A DNA stretch of 52,313 bases, taken from contig DROQ01000267.1 of assembly GCA_011321845.1 (NCBI GenBank), positions 1-52,313 of the forward strand. The letters are read 5' to 3'. A program made the position numbers and the translations under genes. This document shows positions 1-9,599 of the stretch, piece after piece. The notes beneath the pieces were generated by a model. The model saw only the letters and a list, made by a program, of their open reading frames with translations, did not search any database and was not told where the DNA came from. This stretch comes from Planctomycetota bacterium (GTDB lineage: Bacteria > Planctomycetota > UBA1135 > GCA-002748355). Numbering within the stretch: position 1 is the first letter of the stretch; every line of letters begins with the position of its first letter.

Positions 1-2
1 CT

Positions 3-2018
3 CCCAAGCGCTTCGCGGGGATCTGGGACGATGTCTACAGTTCATGGTCGGGGCTCCATGGCTATGTCAGGAACAGCTGGAGAGGTCCCGATGGGAGCCG
101 GGTGGCGATCCGGGACCAGATCATCCATTTCGTGGACGCGCGAAAGAAGGAGATGATGCGGACCGGGGTCAACTTCATCCACCAGAGCACGACGGGGATG
201 GCCCACACCATCACCAACGGATACAACATCCGGTACAGCAGGTTCTACGAGCAGCTCTACTTCGCCGACCTCCTGGTCTGTTCCCCCGCCCACGCATCCT
301 ACACCGAGATCAGCCCGGAGCAGACCAGCGACCTCTACATCTGTCACAGCCCAACCCTCTTCAATTCCCTGGGCTCCTCCAACAGCGAGACCATGGCCAT
401 CACCAAGATGATTCTCGTGGGCGGATACCTTCGTCCCAAGCTCAAGCTCCTCCTCAAGCGAAACGGTCTTTATCCCTCCACCCTTCTCTACATCTGGAAG
501 TCCTCCCTTCCCTACGAGGTGCCCTACGATCACGAGTTCAAGCACAGGGTCTGCTACAAATCGGTTGGGGATCGCTTCGCCTATCCCGAGCGTTACTCGG
601 CTGCGGGCATCGACCGGGGAGACCTCGCGCTCCTCGCCCACCAGTACAACGACATGGAGCACATGCGCCGCATGGTGCAAAAGGCGGTGGCCATGGAGGT
701 CGCCCCCCCGGAGGCGGCCTTCGAGATCCTCGAGGTCAAGGGTGGGACCAGGCGTTTCGGCTTTTACAAATCGGCCCTCATCCTCCAGGAAAAAGGCCAG
801 GAGGTTCAGGTTCGGGTCTCGACCCGAAAGAGCTATGACCTCCAGGGGCTCCCCCTGAAGCTCCACTGGAAGTTCCTCTACGGCAACAGGAGGGTGCGCA
901 TGGAACCAGCCAAGGAACAAGGGGAATACCTCTTGACGGTTCCCTGGGACGACTCCCTCCCCGAAGGGAGGACCGTGATCGGCCTCTTCGCCCACAACGG
1001 AAAAGAGGGGGGAAACCCCGCCCTCCTGACCGTCTACCGCAAGAAAGGCAAGATCCCTCCCAACGGGGGAGGATACAAGGACTACCGCTTCGACCTGGGT
1101 CCTGGGAATCGCAGACCCATCCTCATGGGAGTCCAGGATTCCTGGGTTCGCCCCGGCAAAACCCTCAAGCTCCCTCTCCGTTCCTGGGACCCCGAAGGCT
1201 CGGTGGTCAGCTTCGCCAAGCGCTCCGATGAGGTGGGCGAGATCCAGGGAAGCAGCTTCGTCTGGAAGTGCCCCAGGAAGGAGAAGAGCGGAAGCAGGAC
1301 CGTCACCATCCTCGCCTCGGACGGAAGCAGCGGAAACGGCTACACCGCCAGACAGATTCACATCCAGATCGGAAAACCGGCCCTCCTCGCCCAGATCAGC
1401 GCGGATCGGCTCGTGGGGAAGGCCCCCCTCGAGGTCCACTTCTCGGGCAAGAAATCCATCTCCCATAAGAGGACCACCAAGTTCTATTGGGAGGTCTTTC
1501 ATCCCAGCAAGAAACACAAACCGGCTCCCCTGGCCAAGCAGAGCAAGGGGAAGGAACTGAAGTACAGCTTCAAAAAACCTGGGATCTACGAGGTTCGCCT
1601 CACGCTGGTGCAGGGAAAGGACAGGGACACGGAAAGCGTGCAGGTATGGGTCCGGAAGGAGAAGATCTCCAGCCCTGAAACGGGGTTCCAGGTCTGGGGA
1701 AAGGGTGTGATCCTCGAGAACAAGGACGAGAGCCCCAATCCCTTCGATGGGACCAAGTTCTCAGGACCCGGCGTTCAATCCTTCCTCCTGGTGAATCCGG
1801 GGAACAAACCCCTCTCCCTCTCCCGAAAAAAACGCCTGAGCATCGAGGGAGAGAACGCGGGAGACTTCCACATTGTGCAGCGGCCCCCCCTCAAAATCCC
1901 AGCCGGAGGGATGGCTGTCTTCTCCATCCGCTTCCGCCCCAAGGAGAAGGGAACGAGAAAGGCGACCGTCCACCTCCGGCTCAAGGGAAAAGAGTTTCGT
2001 TTCGCGATCGGCAACTAG
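3..2018 (+). CDS. Secreted Ig-fold protein, 5' end missing
   Basis: The frame is open from the left edge, so the true start lies outside the window; an internal GTG at 102 is not needed. 671 codons are visible. The first ~200 residues contain many aromatic and His residues and resemble no family I can name. The middle (about residues 360-560) looks like Ig/PKD-type beta domains, with text such as DPEGSVVSF and KAPLEVHFSG, typical of PKD repeats. The last ~110 residues look like a choice-of-anchor D / ASH-type domain (FLLVNPGNKPL, then FSIRFRPKEKG). I infer an exported surface or periplasmic protein. No catalytic motif is visible. It converges on the DUF5916 gene across a 137-bp spacer in which I see no clear terminator. 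Confidence 0.75.
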   Translation, partial: PKRFAGIWDDVYSSWSGLHGYVRNSWRGPDGSRVAIRDQIIHFVDARKKEMMRTGVNFIHQSTTGMAHTITNGYNIRYSRFYEQLYFADLLVCSPAHASYTEISPEQTSDLYICHSPTLFNSLGSSNSETMAITKMILVGGYLRPKLKLLLKRNGLYPSTLLYIWKSSLPYEVPYDHEFKHRVCYKSVGDRFAYPERYSAAGIDRGDLALLAHQYNDMEHMRRMVQKAVAMEVAPPEAAFEILEVKGGTRRFGFYKSALILQEKGQEVQVRVSTRKSYDLQGLPLKLHWKFLYGNRRVRMEPAKEQGEYLLTVPWDDSLPEGRTVIGLFAHNGKEGGNPALLTVYRKKGKIPPNGGGYKDYRFDLGPGNRRPILMGVQDSWVRPGKTLKLPLRSWDPEGSVVSFAKRSDEVGEIQGSSFVWKCPRKEKSGSRTVTILASDGSSGNGYTARQIHIQIGKPALLAQISADRLVGKAPLEVHFSGKKSISHKRTTKFYWEVFHPSKKHKPAPLAKQSKGKELKYSFKKPGIYEVRLTLVQGKDRDTESVQVWVRKEKISSPETGFQVWGKGVILENKDESPNPFDGTKFSGPGVQSFLLVNPGNKPLSLSRKKRLSIEGENAGDFHIVQRPPLKIPAGGMAVFSIRFRPKEKGTRKATVHLRLKGKEFRFAIGN

Positions 2019-2155
2019 CCCGCCTGTCGCCAAGGCTCAGAGAGCCCCCAAGACCGGGGAGGCGTTGCGAGGTTTGAGCCAACACCATCGGAGCCAGGTC
2101 GCCAAAGCCCGGGGAGTCCTCAAGGCCAGGGAGTTGGAGTTCCGAATCCCAGGGC

Positions 2156-4330
2156 TCAAAATCGAAAGGTCCCGAGCAGCTTGGCGGTGAAGTTGGTGTC
2201 GGTAGGGATCAGAGCGTCCCGGCCTTGGGGGCGGTCCCAGCCCGTCGTCAGGACCAGGAAGAGTTCGCGGCCCGGCTCGAGGATCCAGCGCAGGCGGCTC
2301 TGGTAGGAGAGGTTGCGGCTCTCTGTGTCGTATTGGAGCAAATTGCGCCAGGAGAGATCCGGCGAGAATTGCAAGTCCAGACGAGCGGAGGCCTCCTGGG
2401 TCAGGAATGAGGCCTCGTTCAGGTGCACGCGATCTTCCTTGAAACTGCCTGAGAGCTGGATCATGGGGCTCAGAAGAAAGAGGGGCTCGGCCTGCCAGGA
2501 GAAGATGTGTCCGTCGTAGAATTCGCCCAGCTCCAGCTCGAGGTTGATGGAGAGGGGGCGCTTGTCGGCGCTTTCAAATGTCACAGTGTGGCGGGTGACC
2601 GTGTAGTCCCCCTTCCGAACGAAGACTCCATCCACGATCTCGAAGCCCTCGTCGATCCTCTCGAAACTCCGCTCCACCTCGAATTCCAAAACATCCCCGG
2701 TCTCGAACTCCAGGCCCAACCAGCGCAATGGGACCCTCCATGTATCGGGGGAGCCATCCGATTGGGTCGTATAGGAGGGTGCCACGAAAAAATTGATCTC
2801 CTGGACGAAGCCCTCGCGCTTGGACTGGAAGCGGGTCAGATACCGATAGCTCCTGATCCCCGTTCGCCGGACAAAGCCAAGCGCAGGATCGAAATCCCGC
2901 CCCACCTCGTGCACCTGCAATCGATGCACCCAATCCCTGGTCCGAAACTCCGAGGAGAGGCCGAAGGCCTGCCCTTCCCCCCCTCCGCCGTCCTGGGTGG
3001 TCCCCATCGCATAGAGCCAGGCCTTGAGGGTTCGACCCTCTCCATAGTCCTTGCTGTTTTCATAGGCCAGGTCCAGCCCGAAGGTGGCGGCCCCCCCTGT
3101 CTCCTCCGGTTTTCCTCCGGTATAGATCCCCCCGACTGTAAGATTTTCACCCAAGGTCCGCTGGAGCCGGACAACCCCCTGCCCCCGCGAAGGAAGACCC
3201 GCGTGCTCCTTGGTCAGGGTCCCGAGGACCCCGACGCTCCAGGGACCAGCCTGCCCACTCACTTTGACTCCGGCCCGGAGTGGAACCTCGTCGCCATTCC
3301 CGTTGCGCCCAATGCGACGCGAAAAGAAGGGAATGGTCTGACGCCGTCGGTCCGGCGGCCCGAACTCGAAGAGCCCCGCGTCCTCCAGGAAGAAGTCGCG
3401 CTTTTCGGGAAAGAAGAGAGGAAAACGGGTCAGGTTCACGCGCCGCAGATCCACCTCGGTCTCGGCGAAATCCGTGTTGAACGTTCCCACGAGGTTGAGG
3501 GAAGGAGTCAGCCTGTAGCGAAGATCCCCTCCCACCCTTCCCAGCTGGGCGCGCTGCCCTCCTGCCCCCCGCCCCATCCTGGACGCGTACTTGACATAGG
3601 GGATCAGATCCAGCCCCAAACCCTGGTTCAGGTCCCGGAACCCAAGGAGCCGGCCTCCCTTGGTAAGCTGGAAAAAACGGAAACCCCGCCTGGGGTGCGC
3701 CCAGCGATCGCTCTCGTTGCTTTCCTTGCGGAGCCGCCGAAAGTTGAAGCCCCAGCTCTCGTTCTCCCCGAACGAGAGACTCTTGAAAGGGATCTCGACC
3801 TCGGCCTGCCAACCCTTGGAAGTCCGTTGGACCCGCCCCTTCCAGATCCCGTCCCAGTTCTTGTTGAAGGAGGAGCCTCGGTCCGAAATGAGGGCGTCCC
3901 CCTTGCTCCCACCCGCACCCATCTGAAACCAGTAGGCGAAGCGCTGGTCACCAAAGGTGTCGAACCAGAACTCCACCCGGTCGTCGGGGTCGAGGTTGGC
4001 GTCCCTCGCCATCAACCGGCCCCGCACCGAGGAAGGATCGTCCATGCAGCGGATGGCGAGATAGAGGGCCTCCGGCGTGGCGAGGATCCTCAACTCCGTC
4101 GGTTTGGAAGGTCTCGCCCCCTCCCTGGGGGAGACCTGCACAAGAGGTCCCACCTGGACCGCCTTCTTCCAGACCGGCTCTTCGAAACGCCCATCGACCC
4201 GAATCGAATGCCCTCGAAGGAAAGGGACGGTAACCCTGGGTCCCTGCGCCCCCCTACCTGGCTCCTGGGAGGCCAGGGACCCGAGCAGGATCCACCCCAA
4301 GACCCCAAGCGCTGCGGAAAAACGATCCAT
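2156..4330 (-). CDS. DUF5916 protein with CBM9-like domain, outer-membrane barrel
   Basis: 724 residues. A signal-peptide-like N-terminus (hydrophobic residues ~7-20) is followed by a carbohydrate-binding family 9-like domain (about residues 32-210). This domain carries the usual pattern of the DUF5916 family: RVDGRFEEPVW, then LYLAIRCMDDP, then DDRVEFWFDTFGD. The remaining ~500 residues alternate polar and aromatic residues as in a beta-barrel, with FFPEKRDFFLEDAGLFEFG, the segment that in this family links the two parts. The protein ends in Phe (LGTFRF), which fits the C-terminal signature of outer-membrane proteins inserted by BamA. Substrate is unknown; family members are often annotated as carbohydrate-binding or hydrolase-like without biochemical proof. 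The ATG has an AAGGGG about 11 bp upstream. The next reverse-strand gene lies upstream, 39 bp away. Confidence 0.85.
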   Translation of the reverse strand: MDRFSAALGVLGWILLGSLASQEPGRGAQGPRVTVPFLRGHSIRVDGRFEEPVWKKAVQVGPLVQVSPREGARPSKPTELRILATPEALYLAIRCMDDPSSVRGRLMARDANLDPDDRVEFWFDTFGDQRFAYWFQMGAGGSKGDALISDRGSSFNKNWDGIWKGRVQRTSKGWQAEVEIPFKSLSFGENESWGFNFRRLRKESNESDRWAHPRRGFRFFQLTKGGRLLGFRDLNQGLGLDLIPYVKYASRMGRGAGGQRAQLGRVGGDLRYRLTPSLNLVGTFNTDFAETEVDLRRVNLTRFPLFFPEKRDFFLEDAGLFEFGPPDRRRQTIPFFSRRIGRNGNGDEVPLRAGVKVSGQAGPWSVGVLGTLTKEHAGLPSRGQGVVRLQRTLGENLTVGGIYTGGKPEETGGAATFGLDLAYENSKDYGEGRTLKAWLYAMGTTQDGGGGEGQAFGLSSEFRTRDWVHRLQVHEVGRDFDPALGFVRRTGIRSYRYLTRFQSKREGFVQEINFFVAPSYTTQSDGSPDTWRVPLRWLGLEFETGDVLEFEVERSFERIDEGFEIVDGVFVRKGDYTVTRHTVTFESADKRPLSINLELELGEFYDGHIFSWQAEPLFLLSPMIQLSGSFKEDRVHLNEASFLTQEASARLDLQFSPDLSWRNLLQYDTESRNLSYQSRLRWILEPGRELFLVLTTGWDRPQGRDALIPTDTNFTAKLLGTFRF

Positions 4331-4369
4331 GCAGGAGAAAACCCCTTTTGCAGAACCTCGAAGGGCTCC

Positions 4370-5221
4370 TCAATCCTTCATCGCTTCGGCAAAGTCCCAA
4401 GCGAGGCTTGCCTTGAGGGCAGAGCCGCCCCATCGCTCCAAGGACCCCAACACGAGGTGCAGCAGGTAGCGGACACCCTGTTTGGAAGGATGGAGACGGT
4501 CCTTGCTCATCAGCTCCTTTGCGCTGATGCGCCTGGGCCTCACCCTCTTGTCCCGGCTGGGCAGAACAATACCCTTCTTCCGCATCCGATCCACATGGGC
4601 GCTCAGATCAAAAAGTCGCACCCTTGGCCGTTTCTTCACCCATTGAGCGATCCTGTCGTTCATCGTTTTCAGAGTCCCGACCGCGGGGATCTGCCGGGGG
4701 GCGAGCATCCTGGGATCGGCCCCATGCATGTCGGGGAGGTTTCCCACGAGGATTTTTCCGGGGAATTGATCGAGGAGAGCAAGCCCCTTTTCGAGGCGCT
4801 TCATCCTTGCGTCCTTGTTCATCCACCCATAGCCGAACCAGAACAGGAAATCGATCCCGATGAGCAAGGTCGGCTTGGCTTTGAGCGCCCGGCGCATTTG
4901 GAGCGGGCCGATCTTGAGGGGTTGCATGAAGAAGAGGGAACTCGTGAAACGAAGGATCTTGAATCCCCGATCCTTGAGGACTCTCTGCGCCAGGACCGAG
5001 GGAGGGAGCCCATTCCCAAAACCATCGCTGACGCTCGCGCCGATGAAAACAATGCGCGAGAGGTCCTTTTTCTGGAGGACCCCATGGCTGCGAACAGGAA
5101 ACGGGCGTGTCCCCGGTCTCTCAGAGGGCTTGGTCTGTGCCGGAGAGGGGGAAACAAGGAGTGCCCCTCCCAAGAGGAGGCCCATCATGGAGGATCCGTG
5201 GGTCTTCATCCCCCTGATCAT
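4370..5221 (-). CDS. SGNH/GDSL-type hydrolase, secreted
   Basis: 283 residues with an N-terminal signal peptide (hydrophobic stretch ~12-28 ending in SPAQ). Block I is GASVSDGFG at 61-69, a variant of the GDSL motif with nucleophile Ser63. Block V is DRLHP at 241-245, giving the Asp-x-x-His pair. The spacing fits an SGNH esterase or acyl-hydrolase. Because it is exported, envelope carbohydrate or lipid esters are plausible substrates, but nothing in the sequence fixes this. An alternative ATG at 5209 (residue 5) is equally possible; neither has a well-spaced Shine-Dalgarno. It lies just upstream of the DUF5916 gene on the same strand (39-bp gap), so the two may be co-transcribed. Confidence 0.8.
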   Translation of the reverse strand: MIRGMKTHGSSMMGLLLGGALLVSPSPAQTKPSERPGTRPFPVRSHGVLQKKDLSRIVFIGASVSDGFGNGLPPSVLAQRVLKDRGFKILRFTSSLFFMQPLKIGPLQMRRALKAKPTLLIGIDFLFWFGYGWMNKDARMKRLEKGLALLDQFPGKILVGNLPDMHGADPRMLAPRQIPAVGTLKTMNDRIAQWVKKRPRVRLFDLSAHVDRMRKKGIVLPSRDKRVRPRRISAKELMSKDRLHPSKQGVRYLLHLVLGSLERWGGSALKASLAWDFAEAMKD

Positions 5222-5290
5222 AGAGGGCGAAACCGGGGAGTTTGAACGGTTTCTTTCCGCACATCCATCCGCAGGAAAGAAGCCTCAGGA

Positions 5291-5641
5291 TCAGGACTCG
5301 ATCTGTGGCTTCTTCTTGCGGAGTCCCCAACCCAGCCCCAAGGTCGCAAGCGACACGAGCCCCAGGCTCAGAGGCTCGGGAGTCGGGTTCCCCTGTCCAC
5401 GAGAGCCGCCAAATCCATTCCTGCCGCTCCCTCCTGAGTTGGACCCACGCGAACCGATCCTGGATCTGCTGCTTCTGTGCTTTGCGTTGAACCAGTGCCA
5501 CCACTTGATCCACTCATCTCCCCCCTTTCGAACCGACAACGAAGGCGAAGACACATAGCTTTTTGCTTGGACCGTTTTAGTGGTCATGAAAAACAGGGAC
5601 GACAAAACGAGAGCCCCGATCATTTTCTTTTGCGTCAACAT
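5291..5641 (-). CDS. Small secreted protein with PEP-CTERM sorting tail
   Basis: 116 residues. A signal peptide (MIGALVLSSLFFMTT, cleavage near VQA-KS) is followed by a Ser/Gly/Arg-rich low-complexity middle (residues ~55-85). The C-terminus has all three parts of a PEP-CTERM signal: PTPEP, a hydrophobic helix (LSLGLVSLATLGLGWGL) and a basic end (RKKK). Such tails are recognised by exosortase in known systems, so the genome probably encodes one elsewhere. The start is well supported: GGAGGAGAT sits 5-6 bp before the ATG. The mature part would be only ~60 residues, so a structural or matrix role is more likely than an enzymatic one. Confidence 0.8.
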   Translation of the reverse strand: MLTQKKMIGALVLSSLFFMTTKTVQAKSYVSSPSLSVRKGGDEWIKWWHWFNAKHRSSRSRIGSRGSNSGGSGRNGFGGSRGQGNPTPEPLSLGLVSLATLGLGWGLRKKKPQIES

Positions 5642-5809
5642 GGATCTCCTCCCAATGCCTCTAGTTTGCTGAGGTGCAGACCTGAACTCCCTGGTGGCCT
5701 TTCCCCCCCGAACACCCCTAGTCTACTCCCTCCAAAGGGGGCCGGCAGAAAAATGGCCCCTCATCAGAGACAAGACTCCATTCCCCCCATGCGAAGGGAG
5801 GCCTAGCCT

Positions 5810-7189
5810 CTAATTTTTCTTGAAGTTGGCGATCTTTTCCTTGAGGGCTTCCAGGAGTTCCTCCTTGTGGACCCGGACCTGCTCCATGGAATCCCGGTCT
5901 CTCAGGGTCACCGTATCGTCCTCGAGGGTCTTGCCATCGATGGTCACGCAATAGGGAGTCCCGACCTCATCCTGCCTGCGGTAGCGCCGCCCAATGGCCC
6001 CTTTTTGGTCGAAGAAGGTCCGCATCCCCTCCTTTCTCAGCATGGCCTCGATCTCACTCGCCTTTTCGGGCATACCGTCCTTTTTCACGAGGGGGAAGAC
6101 CGCGACGGTGATCGGCGCGATCCGGGGATGAAAATGCAGCACCGTCCGGATGTCCGGCCGGCCCTTCTTGTCCACACCCAGCTCCTGCTCCTCGTACGCG
6201 TCCACCAAAAATGTCATCGCCGCGCGGTCCACTCCCGCCGCCGGCTCCACCACATAGGGGGTATAACGCTGCTTGGTCCCTTCGTCGAAGTAGCTCAGGT
6301 CCGTTCCCGAGGCCTCCGAGTGCCGCTTGAGGTCGAAGTCTGTGCGCCGCGCGATCCCCTCCAACTCGCTCCACCCGAAGGGGAAGAGGTATTCCACATC
6401 CGTACAACCAATGCTGTAATGCGCCAGCTCATCCTCCCCATGGGGCCGGAGCCTCAGCTTGTCCGGATTCACTCCAAGCTTGGTGTACCAATCGAAACGC
6501 GTTTGCACCCAATACTCATACCACTTCGGCTCTTCCTCGATGGGGCAGAAGAACTCCATCTCCATCTGCTCGAATTCCCGCATCCGAAACACGAAGTTTC
6601 CAGGCGTGATCTCGTTCCGGAAGGACTTGCCGATCTGGGCGATTCCGAAGGGAGGCTTGAGCCTCGAAGAGTTCAGGACGTTCAAAAAGTTCGTAAAAAT
6701 CCCCTGGGCCGTCTCGGGCCTGAGGTAGACCACGGCCGCCGAGTCCTCGACCGGTCCCATGAAGGTCTTGAACATCAGGTTGAACTGCCGGGGTTCGGTG
6801 AAAAAACCCTCGGCCCGGCACTCCAGGGCGGGGCGCTTTTTATATTTTTTGTTGGGACAGACATGGGCTTCGAGCTGATCCTCCCGGAACCTCGCCTTGC
6901 AGACCTTGCAGTCCACCAGGGGATCCGAAAAACCGGTAACATGGCCCGAAACCTCCCACACCGTGGGGCTTTGGAGGATGGCCGAATCCAGACCCACGAT
7001 ATCCCGCCGGGAAGTCACCATGTCCTCCCACCAGGCTTCCTTGACGTTGCGTTTCAGTTCCACCCCTAACGGCCCGTAGTCATAGCAGGAGCTGAGCCCC
7101 CCATAGATTTCGCTGGCCTGGAAGATGAACCCCCTGCGTTTGCAAAGGCTTACGATACGATCCATCAAATCTTCAGGCTTCTTACTCAT
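5810..7189 (-). CDS. glyQS: Glycyl-tRNA synthetase, alpha2 (single-chain) type
   Basis: 459 residues, full length for the homodimeric class II enzyme that charges tRNA-Gly in the cytoplasm. Landmarks: GGLSSCYDYGPLGVELK near the N-terminus, RPETAQGIFTNF, the motif 2 region SFRNEITPGNF and FRMREFEQMEMEFF, a motif 3-like GVDRAAM, and a C-terminal anticodon-binding domain from about residue 360 (IAPITVAVFPLVKKDGMPEKA). Cys residues near 93-111 (CKVCKARF ... HVCPN) and the later Cys of the insertion resemble the zinc-binding insert of some bacterial GlyRS. No Shine-Dalgarno precedes the ATG. It is divergent from mqnC over a 116-bp spacer that must hold both promoters, although I cannot point to convincing -35/-10 boxes. 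Confidence 0.97.
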   Translation of the reverse strand: MSKKPEDLMDRIVSLCKRRGFIFQASEIYGGLSSCYDYGPLGVELKRNVKEAWWEDMVTSRRDIVGLDSAILQSPTVWEVSGHVTGFSDPLVDCKVCKARFREDQLEAHVCPNKKYKKRPALECRAEGFFTEPRQFNLMFKTFMGPVEDSAAVVYLRPETAQGIFTNFLNVLNSSRLKPPFGIAQIGKSFRNEITPGNFVFRMREFEQMEMEFFCPIEEEPKWYEYWVQTRFDWYTKLGVNPDKLRLRPHGEDELAHYSIGCTDVEYLFPFGWSELEGIARRTDFDLKRHSEASGTDLSYFDEGTKQRYTPYVVEPAAGVDRAAMTFLVDAYEEQELGVDKKGRPDIRTVLHFHPRIAPITVAVFPLVKKDGMPEKASEIEAMLRKEGMRTFFDQKGAIGRRYRRQDEVGTPYCVTIDGKTLEDDTVTLRDRDSMEQVRVHKEELLEALKEKIANFKKN

Positions 7190-7305
7190 GATCTGCGCTC
7201 GGGGGGATCCTCGATTGGCTGCTTGGTGGACTGTTTCCGGTTTACGAGAGAAGCTGTGAAGGCTAACCTCCTCCCTCCAATTTCCAAGGAAAAGGGTGCG
7301 CTCAC

Positions 7306-8466
7306 GTGACGTCTTCGAAAACCACGATCCACAAGGTCCTGGACGGCCTTCCCCTGACCCCCGACGAGGGACTCGAGCTGTATCTGAACGCCGAGACCAG
7401 CACCCTGGGACTGCTCGCCGACGAGGTCCGCCGCGCCAAGCACCCCCCGGAAGAGGAAGGAGAGGTCGTCACCTACATCATCGACCGCAACATCAATCCC
7501 ACCAATGTCTGCGTCACGGACTGCGGTTTTTGCGCTTTTTACCGTCGCCCGGGGGATCCTGAGTCCTACATCCTGAACGAGGAGAGCTACTTCGAAAAAG
7601 TCCAGGAGCTTGTGAACGCGGGGGGAACCCAGATTCTCGTCCAGGGGGGGCACCACCCCTACCTCAGGACAGAATGGTTCGAGGAGCTGTTTCAAAAGAC
7701 CAAGGAGCGCTTCCCGGGAATCTGGATCCACGGGATGAGCCCGCCCGAGATCGTCCACCTCTCCAAACTGGACCGGATCCCGGTCCGGGAGGTCCTGAGC
7801 CGTCTCCAAGCGGCGGGTTTGGACTCCCTGCCCGGAGGCGGAGCGGAGATCCTGGTGGAGAGGGTCCGCGAGATCATTGCGCCCAAGAAGGCCACCACCG
7901 AAGAGTGGCTGGACGTGATGCGGCAACTGGCGAGCCTGGGCATGCGGGGCACGGCCACGATGATGTTCGGGCATGTGGAGACCCCCAAGGAGCGCATCGA
8001 ACACCTGCTGCGGATCCGGGAGCTGCAGGAGGAGTGTGGGGTTTTCACGGCCTTCATCCCCTGGACCTTCCAACCCGATCACACCCCCCAGGGCGAGGAA
8101 TGGCTCGCGGGGAGACCCAAGGCAACCGCCCACGAGTATCTCCGCATGCTCGCCCTTTCGAGGATTTTTTTGCACAACATCGACAACATCCAATCCTCCT
8201 GGGTCACCCAGGGGATCAAGACCTGTCAGATCGGCCTCGCCATGGGCGCCAACGATTTCGGATCGGCCATGCTGGAGGAGAACGTCGTCTCCTCGGCCGG
8301 TTGCGACAACATGACCAGCGTCCTGGAAATCGAGCGGCACATCAAGGACGCGGGCTTCGTGCCAAGACGCCGCAACATGCTCTACCAGCTCCTGGATGAG
8401 AACAACCAGCCCATGGGCGGGCGGGTGATGCAAGACGCGCCCACAGGAAAGGAGGCAGGCCGATGA
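7306..8466 (+). CDS. mqnC: Cyclic dehypoxanthinyl futalosine synthase (radical SAM)
   Basis: 386 residues. This radical SAM enzyme cyclises dehypoxanthine futalosine in the futalosine pathway to menaquinone. The SAM cluster motif CVTDCGFC is at Cys69, Cys73 and Cys76. Family landmarks include QILVQGGHHP, PGGGAEIL, and near the C-terminus QSSWVTQGIK followed by GANDFGSAMLEENVVS, which separates MqnC from MqnE. The start is GTG with AAGGAAAAGG about 10 bp upstream. Its last four bases overlap the start of mqnE (ATGA), so the two are translationally coupled. A pair of these two radical SAM genes side by side supports menaquinone-based respiration. Confidence 0.95.
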   Translation: MTSSKTTIHKVLDGLPLTPDEGLELYLNAETSTLGLLADEVRRAKHPPEEEGEVVTYIIDRNINPTNVCVTDCGFCAFYRRPGDPESYILNEESYFEKVQELVNAGGTQILVQGGHHPYLRTEWFEELFQKTKERFPGIWIHGMSPPEIVHLSKLDRIPVREVLSRLQAAGLDSLPGGGAEILVERVREIIAPKKATTEEWLDVMRQLASLGMRGTATMMFGHVETPKERIEHLLRIRELQEECGVFTAFIPWTFQPDHTPQGEEWLAGRPKATAHEYLRMLALSRIFLHNIDNIQSSWVTQGIKTCQIGLAMGANDFGSAMLEENVVSSAGCDNMTSVLEIERHIKDAGFVPRRRNMLYQLLDENNQPMGGRVMQDAPTGKEAGR

Positions 8467-9587
8467 CCCCGAGCCAAGATCTGGAGAACCTGTTGATCGA
8501 CCGGGCAGGTCTCGGAGCGATTCGCGCCAAGGTGGACCAGGGCCTGCGCCTGAGTTTCGAGGATGGCGTTCTCCTCTACGAGCATCCCAACCTCATGGCG
8601 GTGGGTGCTCTTGCCAACCGATTACGGACGAGAATGCATGGCAAGAAGACCTACTTCAACATCAACCTGCATCTCGATTACACCAACATCTGCATCTATT
8701 CCTGCAAGTTCTGTGCATTCGCCGCCAAGCCGGGCGAGGACAGGGCCTACCTCATGTCGCCAGAGGACATCTATGAGCGCATCCTCCCCCTCCGGGACTC
8801 GGAGGTCTCGGAGGTGCACATGGTCGCCGGGATCCACCCGGAGATGGGGTACGAGTACTACCTCGACATCATCCGCGCCGCCAAACGCGCCAAACCCGAC
8901 ATCCACGTCAAAGCCTTCACCATGGTCGAGATCGACCATCTCCTCAAGATCTCGGGCAAGAGCGAGGACCAGGTCTTCGAGGATTTGAGGGAGGCCGGGC
9001 TGGGCTCCTGCCCCGGTGGTGGGGCCGAAGTCCTGACCACCCGCATCCACAAGGCGGTTTTCCGCGACAAGATCTCCCCCGAGGAGTGGCTGGCCTGCGC
9101 GCGCAAGGTACAGGAGCACGGCTTCAAGATGAACGCGACCATGCTCTATGGGCACGTGGAGCGGGTCAAGGAGCGCGTGGAGCACCTCGTGCGCCTGCGG
9201 GAGCTGCAGGACGAGTGTGGAGGGTTCATGACCTTCATTCCACTGGCCTTCTGGCCTTACAACACAGCCCTCGAGAATTACGGAAAGGTGACCACCGGCT
9301 GGAACGACCTGCGCCAGGTCGCCGTCTCCCGGCTGATGCTCGACAACTTCCCCAACATCAAAGCCTACTGGGTCATGATGACGCCCAAAGTCGCCCAGAC
9401 CGCCCAGGCCTTTGGAGCCAACGACCTGGATGGCACCGTCACCGAGGAACGGATCACCCACGACGCCGGCACCTCCGCCCCAATGGAATTGCCCAAAACC
9501 GAACTGGTCCATCTCATCCAGGCAGCCGGGTTCGAGCCTGTCCTGAGAGATACGACCTACCAGAATTTCGAAACGGTCAAGTCCTGA
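8463..9587 (+). CDS. mqnE: Aminodeoxyfutalosine synthase (radical SAM)
   Basis: 374 residues. MqnE joins SAM and 3-[(1-carboxyvinyl)oxy]benzoate to give 6-amino-6-deoxyfutalosine, an early step of the futalosine pathway. The cluster motif CIYSCKFC is at Cys77, Cys81 and Cys84. Other landmarks are VHMVAGIHP, GSCPGGGAEVL, and KAYWVMMTPK with GANDLDGTVTEE near the C-terminus, the version typical of MqnE and not MqnC. The ATG overlaps the mqnC stop. Genes for mqnA, mqnB and mqnD are not in the window, so the pathway is split in this genome or lies beyond the edge. Confidence 0.95.
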   Translation: MTPSQDLENLLIDRAGLGAIRAKVDQGLRLSFEDGVLLYEHPNLMAVGALANRLRTRMHGKKTYFNINLHLDYTNICIYSCKFCAFAAKPGEDRAYLMSPEDIYERILPLRDSEVSEVHMVAGIHPEMGYEYYLDIIRAAKRAKPDIHVKAFTMVEIDHLLKISGKSEDQVFEDLREAGLGSCPGGGAEVLTTRIHKAVFRDKISPEEWLACARKVQEHGFKMNATMLYGHVERVKERVEHLVRLRELQDECGGFMTFIPLAFWPYNTALENYGKVTTGWNDLRQVAVSRLMLDNFPNIKAYWVMMTPKVAQTAQAFGANDLDGTVTEERITHDAGTSAPMELPKTELVHLIQAAGFEPVLRDTTYQNFETVKS

Positions 9588-9599
9588 ATCAGGAAAGGC

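Noticed and set aside
4381-4400. CTTCGGCAAAGTCCCAAGCG as another copy of the hairpin repeat
   Set aside because: Lies inside the SGNH hydrolase gene and matches only a few bases in a different order.
2507-5245. Very long open frame on the + strand opposite the DUF5916 and SGNH genes
   Set aside because: Composition is Pro/Gly/Glu/Leu-rich without domain structure, and it is the antisense of two genes with clear family motifs.
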